Positions 22,152 to 29,345 of a stretch of 29,345 bases of DNA are shown here, one piece after another; position 1 is the first letter of the stretch; each line of letters opens with the position of its first letter. The stretch is from positions 1 through 29,345 of the forward strand of contig CAZAGO010000007.1 in the NCBI GenBank assembly GCA_964485045.1, given 5' to 3'. The DNA comes from CAZAGO01 sp964485045 (GTDB lineage Archaea > Nanobdellota > Nanobdellia > Pacearchaeales > GW2011-AR1). Position numbers and translations under genes: made by a program. The notes under the pieces are model-generated. The model saw nothing but the letters and a program-made list of their open reading frames with translations. It had not been told where the DNA came from and ran no database searches.

Positions 22152-23410
22152 CTCCAAAGTGGCAAGGCTATTGCCAACTCTCTATGTGTTCTAGAATATT
22201 CTTTTAAACTTTTGTTTTCCATAACGGCATCAATTGCTTGCCTCATAGATTTAGCTCCAGCAATCGTTCCAAGTGGATGTCCATGAATTCCTCCTCCTGC
22301 CTGAACTACGATATTCTTTCCCATTATCTTTACTACTTCTGCTGCAGTTCTTGGATGAAGCCCACCTGAAGCAACACCTAATACGGGTTTTATTCCAAAC
22401 CATTTCTGTTCAAGATTTTTTTGTGTTTGCTCTGTAAACTGGGATTCCATTTCTTTTTCAATATGAAGGACTTCTCTTTTACTTCCAATCATTTTTCCAA
22501 CAACAGTTCCTATGTGAAGAGTATCGACTCCAATCATTCTAGCTAATTGAGCAATCACTTCCATACTCATTCCGTGTTGCGGATTTCTATCAAACATTGC
22601 GTGCCCAGCACGATGTGCATGAATTGGTAATTTAGTATGATTTCTTGCTGTTTGAAGCGCCCCCCAACCTAACGTGAGAATATCAAGCATAATATAATTC
22701 CCTCCATTTTTTTCAACAAACTTAATTCTTTTTAACATTTCTTCTGTTTCTGCAGTACAATTAACTAAGTATACTTTTTTTTCTCCAGTTTCTTTTTCTG
22801 CTTTTTTTCTCAAAGCATTTGTCAAGAGAAATCTTTTTTTGAATTTGTTAAAGTTTTGGCTTGTTAAATTCTCATCATCCTTTACAATATCACACCCTCC
22901 TATCCAAGATTCATATGCAACACGAGCGTGCTCTTTTTCGTTTAATCCTATTTTTGGTTTTACTATTGTTCCAACTAAAGGTCTTTTTTTAATCTTCAAT
23001 AATTTTCTAATACCTTCTATTCCATATCGAGGGCCTTTAAAACTTTTAAGCATTTTTTCCGGAATATCTATATCTTCCCATAAAATTCCTTTTACTATTT
23101 TCATTCCAAAAATATTTCCTCCTACACTTGAAAGAATCTCTGGCAAATTTCCAAGTTCAAACAACTCTATAGGATAAGCAATTCTAATTCTTCTTTCTTT
23201 TTTAAGAATCCAATAAATTTTTGGAGAAAGATTATCACTAATTCTTTTTTTCATAGTGGAAATTTCAGTCCATGTTCCAATAGAACTTTCTCCAGCAACA
23301 GCATTTGCAACATCCATAAGAGTTTTTCCTTCTTTTGGAGTTATCTTATACTGACAAATAACGTCCGTTTTTTTCGGCTTATATTTTAAATCTATAAATC
23401 CTTTAATCAT
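22148..23410 (-). CDS. rbcL: Form III (archaeal) RuBisCO large subunit
   Basis: 420 residues. Catalytic positions intact: Lys151 in GTIVKPKIGL, the carbamylated Lys177 with Asp179/Glu180 in GGCDIVKDDEN, His266-Arg267 and His270 in IHAHRAGHAMF, loop-6 Lys306 in LHIGTVVGKM, SGGLHPR, and QAGGGIHGHP. Archaeal form III enzymes carboxylate ribulose bisphosphate made from AMP or other nucleotides to give 3-phosphoglycerate, in nucleotide salvage and not a Calvin cycle. No AMP phosphorylase or ribose-1,5-bisphosphate isomerase is in the window. The subtype (III-b against III-a or II/III) needs phylogeny. A strong Shine-Dalgarno precedes the ATG. Confidence 0.96.
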   Translation of the reverse strand: MIKGFIDLKYKPKKTDVICQYKITPKEGKTLMDVANAVAGESSIGTWTEISTMKKRISDNLSPKIYWILKKERRIRIAYPIELFELGNLPEILSSVGGNIFGMKIVKGILWEDIDIPEKMLKSFKGPRYGIEGIRKLLKIKKRPLVGTIVKPKIGLNEKEHARVAYESWIGGCDIVKDDENLTSQNFNKFKKRFLLTNALRKKAEKETGEKKVYLVNCTAETEEMLKRIKFVEKNGGNYIMLDILTLGWGALQTARNHTKLPIHAHRAGHAMFDRNPQHGMSMEVIAQLARMIGVDTLHIGTVVGKMIGSKREVLHIEKEMESQFTEQTQKNLEQKWFGIKPVLGVASGGLHPRTAAEVVKIMGKNIVVQAGGGIHGHPLGTIAGAKSMRQAIDAVMENKSLKEYSRTHRELAIALPLWR

Positions 23411-23413
23411 TTT

Positions 23414-23421
23414 TCTCCTCT
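23414..23421 (-). promoter_or_regulatory. Shine-Dalgarno sequence of rbcL
   Basis: AGAGGAGA ending 3 nt before the ATG at 23410. It is the clearest ribosome binding site in the window; genes after promoters are mostly leaderless, whereas this internal operon gene has one. Confidence 0.75.
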
Positions 23422-23431
23422 TTGTTTTAAA

Positions 23432-23584
23432 TTATTTTTTTAATGGGATAAAATAAATGAACCAAATAAACCAGATTATCCATATAGATCCAATCCAGTC
23501 TTGAACTAATAACTTTGGAATTCCAAGAAAACCAAAGAATCCTAAAAATCCAAGAGTCCAATATTTTCTAAATTTTCTTTTCAT
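23432..23584 (-). CDS. 50-residue aromatic-rich membrane protein
   Basis: MKRKFRKYWTLGFLGFFGFL, then GIPKLLVQDW and IWIIWFIWFIYFIPLKK, ending at TAA. Two very hydrophobic, Trp/Phe-rich helices joined by a short loop, close in style to the small DUF3796-like GFLGFLG proteins. Its ATG overlaps the cysS stop (ATGA), and it lies 21 nt before rbcL in the same operon, which supports it being translated. Confidence 0.6.
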   Translation of the reverse strand: MKRKFRKYWTLGFLGFFGFLGIPKLLVQDWIGSIWIIWFIWFIYFIPLKK

Positions 23585-24909
23585 ATTTTTTTTACTCTTG
23601 CTCCCTCTTTTGTATCATCAACTAAGAATCCTAGGGTTTTTATTTTTTCCCTTAGTTCATCTGCTTTCTTCCATTGCTTTTCAGCACGAGCTTTTTCTCT
23701 ATGTTCTAATAACTTTTCTATCTCTTCAGGAATTTTTATTTCTTCTTTTTTTAAAAGATTTAATCCTAAAACGTCATCTATTTTTTTAATTGTTTTTATT
23801 CTTCCTTTTGCTTTTTTATCTTTTGCAATTTTCCATAAAACTTGCAAGGCTTTAGGTGTATTCAAATCATCATCCATCGCTTTTGAGAATTCTTTCAAAT
23901 ATTCTTCGTTTGTTTTTCCATCATCTTCTGCTTCTATAATTAAATTTTTTAATCTATTAAGCGAGACTTTACTTTCTTCTAATTCTTTCTTAGAAAAATT
24001 TATAGGTTTTCTATAATGTGTAGATAAAACGAAATATCTTATTATTTCTCCAGAATATTCTTCAAGAATATCCCTTATTGTTTTAAAGTTTCCAAGACTT
24101 TTACTCATTTTTGTTCCTTCAACATTTACCATTGCATTATGCATCCATTGTTTTGAAAATATTTTTCCATAACCAGCTTCGCTCTGAGCAATTTCATCTT
24201 CATGATGAGGAAAAATTAAATCTTGCCCTCCTCCATGCAAATCTAATGGAAGTCCAAGAAGTGCATGAGACATTGCAGAACATTCTATATGCCATCCAGG
24301 CCTACCTTTTCCCCAAGGTGAATTCCATGAAGGCTCCCCTGGTTTTGAAAACTTCCAGAGTACAAAATCCTGAGGGTTCTTTTTCAAATCATTTGATTCT
24401 TTTCTAACTCCCGATTGCAAATTATTTATATCTTGATGGCTTAATTTTCCATATCCTTTAAATTTAGAGATATTATAATAAACTCCATCTCCTTCTAGAA
24501 TATAAGTATATTTTTTTTCTTCAAGATTTTTTACTAATTCAATCATCTCTTTAATATACTGGGTTGCTTTTGGTTGAATATCTGGTTTTTTAACACCAAT
24601 AGCTTCATAATCTTGCATATGTGCATTATAATTTTTTTCTGTCAGTTCTTCTATAGAAATATTTAGTTCATTTGCTTTGTGAATAATTTTATCTTCAATA
24701 TCTGTAATATTTGAAACAAATTTAACGGAGTATCCTAAAAATTTTAAGTATCTTCTTAAAATATCAAAAGAAATTTGTTGTCTTGCATGCCCCACATGAG
24801 GAACATCGTTCACAGTAGGACCACATACGTATATTCTTGCTTTTTTTTCTTCAAGAGTTTTAAAGATTTCTTTCTTCCTACTTAAAGTATTATATAATTT
24901 AAATGTCAT
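23581..24909 (-). CDS. cysS: Cysteinyl-tRNA synthetase
   Basis: 442 residues from ATG 24909 (MTFKLYNTLSRKKEIF); an upstream in-frame ATG at 24948 would run into the preceding gene. Class I signatures: CGPTVNDVPHVGHAR (HIGH-type site with the first zinc ligand Cys), GWHIECSAMS, HGGGQDLIFPHHEDEIAQSE and the KMSKSLGN loop. Attaches cysteine to tRNA-Cys. It sits between the pilin-like gene and the small membrane protein in a tight operon leading to rbcL. Confidence 0.96.
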   Translation of the reverse strand: MTFKLYNTLSRKKEIFKTLEEKKARIYVCGPTVNDVPHVGHARQQISFDILRRYLKFLGYSVKFVSNITDIEDKIIHKANELNISIEELTEKNYNAHMQDYEAIGVKKPDIQPKATQYIKEMIELVKNLEEKKYTYILEGDGVYYNISKFKGYGKLSHQDINNLQSGVRKESNDLKKNPQDFVLWKFSKPGEPSWNSPWGKGRPGWHIECSAMSHALLGLPLDLHGGGQDLIFPHHEDEIAQSEAGYGKIFSKQWMHNAMVNVEGTKMSKSLGNFKTIRDILEEYSGEIIRYFVLSTHYRKPINFSKKELEESKVSLNRLKNLIIEAEDDGKTNEEYLKEFSKAMDDDLNTPKALQVLWKIAKDKKAKGRIKTIKKIDDVLGLNLLKKEEIKIPEEIEKLLEHREKARAEKQWKKADELREKIKTLGFLVDDTKEGARVKKI

Positions 24910-24941
24910 AAAAAAGAATAGACTAGCTAAGTTTAAAAGTT

Positions 24942-25511
24942 TTAGCAAATAGTTGCAGCTATTTGTCCTAGGTGTTTTACATCTATAAATAGTGTGTGAG
25001 TTCTCATTGAGCCTGTTTCTTTAACTGTTTCTTCTACAATTATTTTTAAAGTTGTAGCAGAAATACCCCTAGGAATATCTAATAGTAAAACAGTTTGTGC
25101 TGTTTGCCCAACAGATACTAATCCAGTCCAATCTTCACTTATAATCCATTTTTGAACTTGGGATGTTGAAGATCCTGTATTTGAAATACTTTCAACGCTT
25201 TTAATATTAAGATTGTAAGTATACTGGGTATCTGTGCTTATAATACAAACTATATGTCTTTTTCCTCCATCTCCAATGGTTACCTCTTGTCCTCCTTCAC
25301 CCATACATCTTACTCCATAATCTCCAGTTCCAAAAAGACTTTTTATTTCATTACTGACCTTCTCATCAATTTGATTAGTCATAATTATTCCGGAGCACAT
25401 AATATTTTTTATAAAAATCATACCAAAGATAAGAATTGTAACTGAGAGAACAATGACAACGATTGTACCCATACTCATCTCTATGGATGCTTTTTTAGAA
25501 AATTTTTTCAT
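24942..25511 (-). CDS. Type IV pilin-like protein (class III signal peptide)
   Basis: 189 residues. The N-terminus, KKFSKKASIEMSMGTIVVIV, continuing hydrophobic to about residue 35, matches the archaeal prepilin/archaellin pattern: basic residues, a peptidase site near KKA, a glutamate at about +4 of the mature form, then the helix that forms the filament core. The ectodomain is beta-rich and holds four to five Cys (CSG, VRCMGEGG, IVCII, TIC). Probably processed by prepilin peptidase and assembled in a pilus or pseudopilus. Starts 1 nt after the DUF4190-like gene. Confidence 0.75.
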   Translation of the reverse strand: MKKFSKKASIEMSMGTIVVIVLSVTILIFGMIFIKNIMCSGIIMTNQIDEKVSNEIKSLFGTGDYGVRCMGEGGQEVTIGDGGKRHIVCIISTDTQYTYNLNIKSVESISNTGSSTSQVQKWIISEDWTGLVSVGQTAQTVLLLDIPRGISATTLKIIVEETVKETGSMRTHTLFIDVKHLGQIAATIC

Positions 25512-25512
25512 T

Positions 25513-25812
25513 TTATATTATCGGAAAGTTTTGTGTTTGTTGAATTTGCTGAATGAAAGGAATTAGAAATTTCAAATAAACAATTACAAAAATTATTCCT
25601 ATAGCAAATCCAATTATGTTAAGAATCATTCCTACTCTTCCAGCCTTTATAGGATTCTTTTTTTGTTGATATAAACACAAGAAAAAACCAACCACTGCAA
25701 TTAACATTCCAGCCCAGCCGGCAAAAAGTATACTTAATATTCCTAGAACAAATCCAGATATTCCAATGTACTCTTCATTATACTTTGATTTCTCTCCTCT
25801 TTTTTCAGCCAT
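25513..25812 (-). CDS. Small DUF4190-like membrane protein
   Basis: 99 residues from MAEKRGEKSKYNEEYIGISG. Two transmembrane stretches (about 20-50, FVLGILSILFAGWAGMLIAV, and 65-88, MILNIIGFAIGIIFVIVYLK), separated by a QQKKNPIKAGRVG loop: the DUF4190 pattern. An in-frame ATG 28 codons upstream would overlap the preceding gene, so the start at 25812 is preferred. First gene of the operon with the pilin-like gene, cysS and rbcL. Confidence 0.7.
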   Translation of the reverse strand: MAEKRGEKSKYNEEYIGISGFVLGILSILFAGWAGMLIAVVGFFLCLYQQKKNPIKAGRVGMILNIIGFAIGIIFVIVYLKFLIPFIQQIQQTQNFPII

Positions 25813-25834
25813 GTTATACTTAAATAATTTGATT

Positions 25835-26314
25835 TTATAAAGGTTTTGAATATTTTTTAATCCAATCAGGCGCCTTTCTTTTTGTCCATTTAGCAAATTT
25901 TAATTTTTCTCCAATATAATAATTTCTATAAGCTTCGATAGTATTTTTTTCTTTATATTTCTCCGGCATTGCTTGAAAAGGTTGAGAAAAATTTCCACGT
26001 TTTAAATTAGGTTTATTTTTATAACACCAAAGAATAACTTCTTCACTTTTGTGAATTTTTTTGTACCTATGAGTGTATTCTTTGCATAGTTCTAATCCTA
26101 ATTTACAAAGCCATATATAATTTTTCAAACTTTTTTCTGTCCATATTACGCAAGGATGATTTTTATGAGTTGGTTTATAAGGAGCTTTTGAATTATTTTT
26201 CCAGTGGCACGTACAAAGAATTTGAGCTGTCTCTAGGACCATTTTTGTTACATGTTTATCACAATGCATTTTTGCGCAATTTTCTGGTTTTTTGTGTATA
26301 TAAAAAATATTCAT
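25835..26314 (-). CDS. Conserved protein of a phage-associated family, function unknown
   Basis: 159 residues, basic. Conserved pattern: CAKMHCDKHVTKMVLETAQI, then PTHKNHPCVIWTEKSLKNY, LGLELCKEYTHRYKKIHKSE, QAMPEKYK and AYRNYYIGEK. Clustered Cys/His (Cys13, His17, Cys18, His21, Cys34, Cys36, His37) could bind a metal. I recall related uncharacterised proteins mainly from tailed phages of bacteria and some cellular genomes; no enzymatic assignment is possible here. A TATA-like ATTTAAATTAAAA about 26 nt upstream lies in the tail of the duplicated tRNA fragment. Confidence 0.6.
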   Translation of the reverse strand: MNIFYIHKKPENCAKMHCDKHVTKMVLETAQILCTCHWKNNSKAPYKPTHKNHPCVIWTEKSLKNYIWLCKLGLELCKEYTHRYKKIHKSEEVILWCYKNKPNLKRGNFSQPFQAMPEKYKEKNTIEAYRNYYIGEKLKFAKWTKRKAPDWIKKYSKPL

Positions 26315-26338
26315 TTTGTATTATAAGAAAATTTTAAT

Positions 26339-26361
26339 TTAAATGGGGCAGCGGGGAGTCG
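26339..26361. repeat. Duplicate of the tRNA-Phe 3' end
   Basis: These 23 bases are identical to 26436-26458, covering the 3' strand of the tRNA-Phe T-arm and acceptor stem plus five flanking bases. Copies are 97 bp apart. Between them lie an 8-bp inverted repeat (TTTTGAAT-AA-ATTCAAAA) and two AGGTTCAAC-like repeats. The layout is that of a tRNA attachment site with a leftover half site. Confidence 0.8.
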
Positions 26362-26440
26362 GGCCTCACAAGTTCAACCTGCATTTTGAATAAATTCAAA
26401 ACACAAACCCAAAGGTTCAACTCATATTGATGGTATTAAA

Positions 26441-26512
26441 TGGGGCAGCGGGGAGTCGAACCCCGGACACCATGATCTTCAGTCATGTGCTCTCCCGCTG
26501 AGCTACTGCCCC
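26441..26512 (-). tRNA. tRNA-Phe (GAA)
   Basis: The minus strand folds as a standard cloverleaf: acceptor GGGGCAG/CTGCCCC, D-arm starting AGCTCAGCGGGAGAGC, anticodon stem CATGA/TCATG with loop CTGAAGA (anticodon GAA), T-arm CCGGG-GTTCGACT-CCCCG, discriminator A. 72 nt, no intron, CCA not encoded. A TTTTTTAAAT box at 26544-26553 probably drives it. Confidence 0.97.
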
Positions 26513-26543
26513 AATAAGTGATTCTTCTAATAATTCAAAGATG

Positions 26544-26553
26544 TTTTTTAAAT
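26544..26553 (-). promoter_or_regulatory. TATA-like box for tRNA-Phe
   Basis: ATTTAAAAAA on the minus strand about 36 nt upstream of the tRNA 5' end, implying a precursor with a leader of about 10 nt removed by RNase P. Confidence 0.4.
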
Positions 26554-26587
26554 GTTATTAAAAAAATTGTAAGTCGAGCATAGGCCA

Positions 26588-26687
26588 NNNNNNNNNNNNN
26601 NNNNNNNNNNNNNNNNNNNNNNNNNNNNNNNNNNNNNNNNNNNNNNNNNNNNNNNNNNNNNNNNNNNNNNNNNNNNNNNNNNNNNNN
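26588..26687. other. False scaffold gap of 100 N (overlapping contig ends)
   Basis: The 30 bases before the gap (26558-26587) are repeated exactly after it (26688-26717). They include the 3' end of the RNase P RNA and its T-tract. The contigs overlap and no sequence is missing. Confidence 0.95.
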
Positions 26688-26689
26688 TT

Positions 26690-26696
26690 AAAAAAA
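26690..26696 (-). terminator. T-tract terminator of RNase P RNA
   Basis: Seven consecutive T on the minus strand, 2 nt after the end of the terminal P1 helix: an oligo-T archaeal terminator. Confidence 0.55.
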
Positions 26697-26698
26697 TT

Positions 26699-27046
26699 GT
26701 AAGTCGAGCATAGGCCACCTTCTGTAGTTCGTCGTTTGATTTCTCAACGAACCGAACTTGTTAACATTCAACTAAGCGGCTTTAAGCCTTTCACCAGTCA
26801 AGATGCGCGTTTCATCAAATCTTTCGCGTCAAAGTTCACCGCATGGTTCATAACTTAACGAAAGCTGTGGCGTTTCTGTAGCAGTTGCTTTGCCTCACAA
26901 CAATTCGGCTTTCCCGAATGACTCCACTTCGTGGATAAATCACATTCGTGATTCATAGTGGGCGGACCTTCCTCAGAAGTAATTTTGATATTTTTCAAAA
27001 CTCACTCATCTAAGAGTAACTCCCGAAAGTTAACTGCTCGACTTAC
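26699..27046 (-). ncRNA. rnpB: RNase P RNA
   Basis: 348 nt. The ends form a perfect 12-bp P1 helix (GTAAGTCGAGCA with TGCTCGACTTAC). The universal CR-I motif appears as GAGGAAGGTCCGCCCAC and CR-V as ACAGAAGGTGGCCTATG close to the 3' end, in the right order, with paired arms between (for example CATTCGGGAAAGCCGAAT, CCACGAAGTGG). It is the RNA of the enzyme that removes tRNA 5' leaders. A TATA-like ATTTAAAAA lies about 26 nt before the 5' end. Because the neighbouring gap is false, it lies only about 56 nt upstream of tRNA-Phe on the same strand. Confidence 0.93.
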
Positions 27047-27066
27047 AAAAAAAGAAGAGAGTATCA

Positions 27067-27077
27067 TTTTTTAAATC
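27067..27077 (-). promoter_or_regulatory. TATA-like box for RNase P RNA
   Basis: GATTTAAAAAA on the minus strand centred about 26 nt before the RNA 5' end at 27046. Confidence 0.45.
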
Positions 27078-27112
27078 TTGTGTTTTGAAAAAAAATTCAA
27101 TTATAAAAATGC

Positions 27113-27120
27113 TTATAAAT
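27113..27120 (+). promoter_or_regulatory. TATA-like box for the 98-aa gene
   Basis: TTATAAAT centred about 25 nt before the ATG at 27141, with no Shine-Dalgarno sequence; predicts a leaderless mRNA. Confidence 0.5.
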
Positions 27121-27140
27121 TTGCTATTTATTAGTTATTT

Positions 27141-27437
27141 ATGAAGACTTTAGATTTAAATGTATATAGTACAGATAAAGAAGAAGTAATTCTTTTTAGT
27201 GCAGTTTCTAAAAATGTTATGGGAAATATTTCAAGAGAAGGAGTTTATTCTAAAGAAGAATTTATTCCAAGAATTTTAAAATTTGCTGAAGAATATAAAA
27301 TTGAAAAAGTTTATCTTTATTCCCTTCTTCCAGAAGAGAGAAGTTCTTTATTTAAGAAAGTAGAGGGCTCTTTTTTATCAAGCCTAAGCGATTTTGCTAA
27401 AAGAAAAGGAATAGAAACAGAGATATATTCAAACTAG
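27141..27437 (+). CDS. Hypothetical protein
   Basis: 98 residues, soluble alpha/beta: MKTLDLNVYSTDKEEVILFS, EFIPRILKFAEEYKIEKVYL, then FLSSLSDFAKRKGIETEIYS. No recognised domain. It starts about 25 nt after a TATA box and lies between RNase P RNA and a small membrane protein gene. Confidence 0.6.
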   Translation: MKTLDLNVYSTDKEEVILFSAVSKNVMGNISREGVYSKEEFIPRILKFAEEYKIEKVYLYSLLPEERSSLFKKVEGSFLSSLSDFAKRKGIETEIYSN

Positions 27438-27446
27438 TTTACAAAA

Positions 27447-27456
27447 TATTTTTAAA
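27447..27456 (+). promoter_or_regulatory. TATA-like box for the 118-aa gene
   Basis: TATTTTTAAA centred about 26 nt before the ATG at 27478; predicts a leaderless mRNA separate from the upstream gene. Confidence 0.4.
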
Positions 27457-27477
27457 GAGATTTCTCTTAAAGAGACT

Positions 27478-27834
27478 ATGCAAGATTTAATGTTATGGGC
27501 TATATTTGGGGTGTTAATTATTGTTTTAATGATTTCAGCTTTTTTTATAAGAAAAAAATATCCTCATCCAATAGATTATTATGCTTTTTTTATAATGGGT
27601 ATTTTTTGGATGATCATTGGACTTCTTTTCATTTTACTTGATAAGAATTATACCTTTTTTTTAATGGGAGTTTTATTTGCTATTTTTGGTTTTGCTTATA
27701 GAAATAAATGGAAAAAAAACAGAGTAAGATGGAAGCATTTGAAGAAACCAGAAAAAATAATTCAAATTATACTTTTTTCTCTTCTAGCATTTGTAATTGT
27801 TGCAGGAATAATTTTTTTCTTAATTAGATTCTAA
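27478..27834 (+). CDS. Four-helix membrane protein of unknown function
   Basis: 118 residues with four hydrophobic helices at about 5-24 (MLWAIFGVLIIVLMISAFF), 34-53 (YYAFFIMGIFWMIIGLLFIL), 58-76 (YTFFLMGVLFAIFGFAY) and 95-117. A basic loop (RNKWKKNRVRWKHLKKPEK) precedes the last helix, probably cytoplasmic. No named family is recognised. Confidence 0.6.
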   Translation: MQDLMLWAIFGVLIIVLMISAFFIRKKYPHPIDYYAFFIMGIFWMIIGLLFILLDKNYTFFLMGVLFAIFGFAYRNKWKKNRVRWKHLKKPEKIIQIILFSLLAFVIVAGIIFFLIRF

Positions 27835-27899
27835 AGAAAAACTTACCAAAAAATTTGATAAGCAGTGAAAGATTTATTTTACTAGATTTTATTACTTAT

Positions 27900-27983
27900 G
27901 ATATTTAATTAAAAATATCAATTGAGGCTTCCGATTAAATCTTTGATCTTATCGCAGAATTAATTTGATGGAAACATCAAATT

Positions 27984-27990
<7 letters not shown>
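27900..27990. repeat. Duplicated 23S rRNA 3'-end motif with hairpins
   Basis: AATTGAGGCTT occurs at 27920-27930 and at 27980-27990, exactly 60 bp apart; the second is the 3' terminus of the 23S gene. TAAATCT follows each at a similar distance. Each copy is flanked on the outer side by a hairpin: GATATTT-AATTAA-AAATATC (27900-27919) and AATTTGATG-GAAA-CATCAAATT (27962-27983). Confidence 0.7.

Positions 27991-29345
<1,355 letters not shown>

Noticed and set aside
26362..26435. A second, degenerate tRNA gene between the two 23-mers
   Set aside because: The spacer has no D-arm or anticodon-arm pairing compatible with a tRNA; only the 3' fragment is duplicated.
27842..27862. Hairpin CTTACC/GATAAG as a terminator
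   Set aside because: One pair is a mismatch on the plus strand and only a wobble on the minus strand, with no T-tract immediately after; too weak to annotate.
27840..27980. A 5S rRNA gene downstream of 23S
   Set aside because: Only about 140 nt, with no 5S-like sequence or 120-nt fold; the only structure is the duplicated 23S tail and hairpins.

Overview
The window is an AT-rich archaeal chromosome segment. Translation and replication genes are archaeal in type: PCNA, a primase with fused small-subunit and large-subunit-like domains, ribosomal proteins S19e, L31e and L39e, TrmY, Cbf5/TruB, a DUF1931 histone-fold protein, and archaeal-type RNase P RNA. The genome style (short genes, tight operons, TATA boxes about 26 bp before the ATG with no Shine-Dalgarno, one-piece primase, form III RuBisCO) points to a DPANN archaeon, most likely in the Pacearchaeota/Woesearchaeota (Nanoarchaeota) part of the tree. 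Placement is inferred from gene content only.

Layout. 1-3000: a partial giant coiled-coil protein, a divergent pair of small proteins (membrane; ribbon-helix-helix) and an HTH-nucleotidyltransferase/HEPN pair of toxin-antitoxin type. 3000-8500: pcna facing a fused primase, followed by two cysteine-rich, signal-peptide-bearing surface proteins separated by a 44-bp tandem repeat. 8500-12420 (minus): rnhA, lysS, histone-fold protein, mini membrane protein, PD-(D/E)XK nuclease, membrane ComEA-like helix-hairpin-helix protein and a conserved unknown. 12500-15000: small unknowns, acylphosphatase, trmY and cbf5. 15000-17800: a two-copy zincin-like protein, a KamA-family radical SAM aminomutase and an AlkD-like glycosylase. 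17800-21030 (minus): NFACT-R domain protein, ATP-grasp ligase, CRM-domain RNA-binding protein, then S19e, an unknown, L39e and L31e. 21100-26315: an unknown gene, then a compact minus-strand operon of DUF4190-like protein, pilin-like protein, cysS, a 50-aa membrane protein, form III RuBisCO and a Nudix hydrolase, preceded by a phage-like conserved gene. 26340-29345: tRNA-Phe with a duplicated 3' fragment, RNase P RNA, two small plus-strand genes, and the 3' half of a 23S rRNA gene on the minus strand, running off the right edge.

The most striking object is a 348-nt ORF-less group I intron in the 23S gene, in the peptidyl-transferase region at the position equivalent to E. coli U2593/C2594 (the site used by the Chlamydomonas chloroplast intron that encodes I-CreI). 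Its P1, P10, P4, P7 and P9 elements can be read by eye, and its last base appears to be A rather than the usual G. The surrounding 23S sequence also departs from normally invariant bases of the catalytic centre, and its 3' end is followed by a decayed duplicate 60 bp away.

Four runs of exactly 100 N are scaffold joins. Two of them (15717-15816 and 26588-26687) have the same 22 and 30 bases on both sides, so they are unmerged overlapping contig ends, not missing sequence; removing them restores a clean stop codon in the zincin-like gene and a single intact RNase P RNA.
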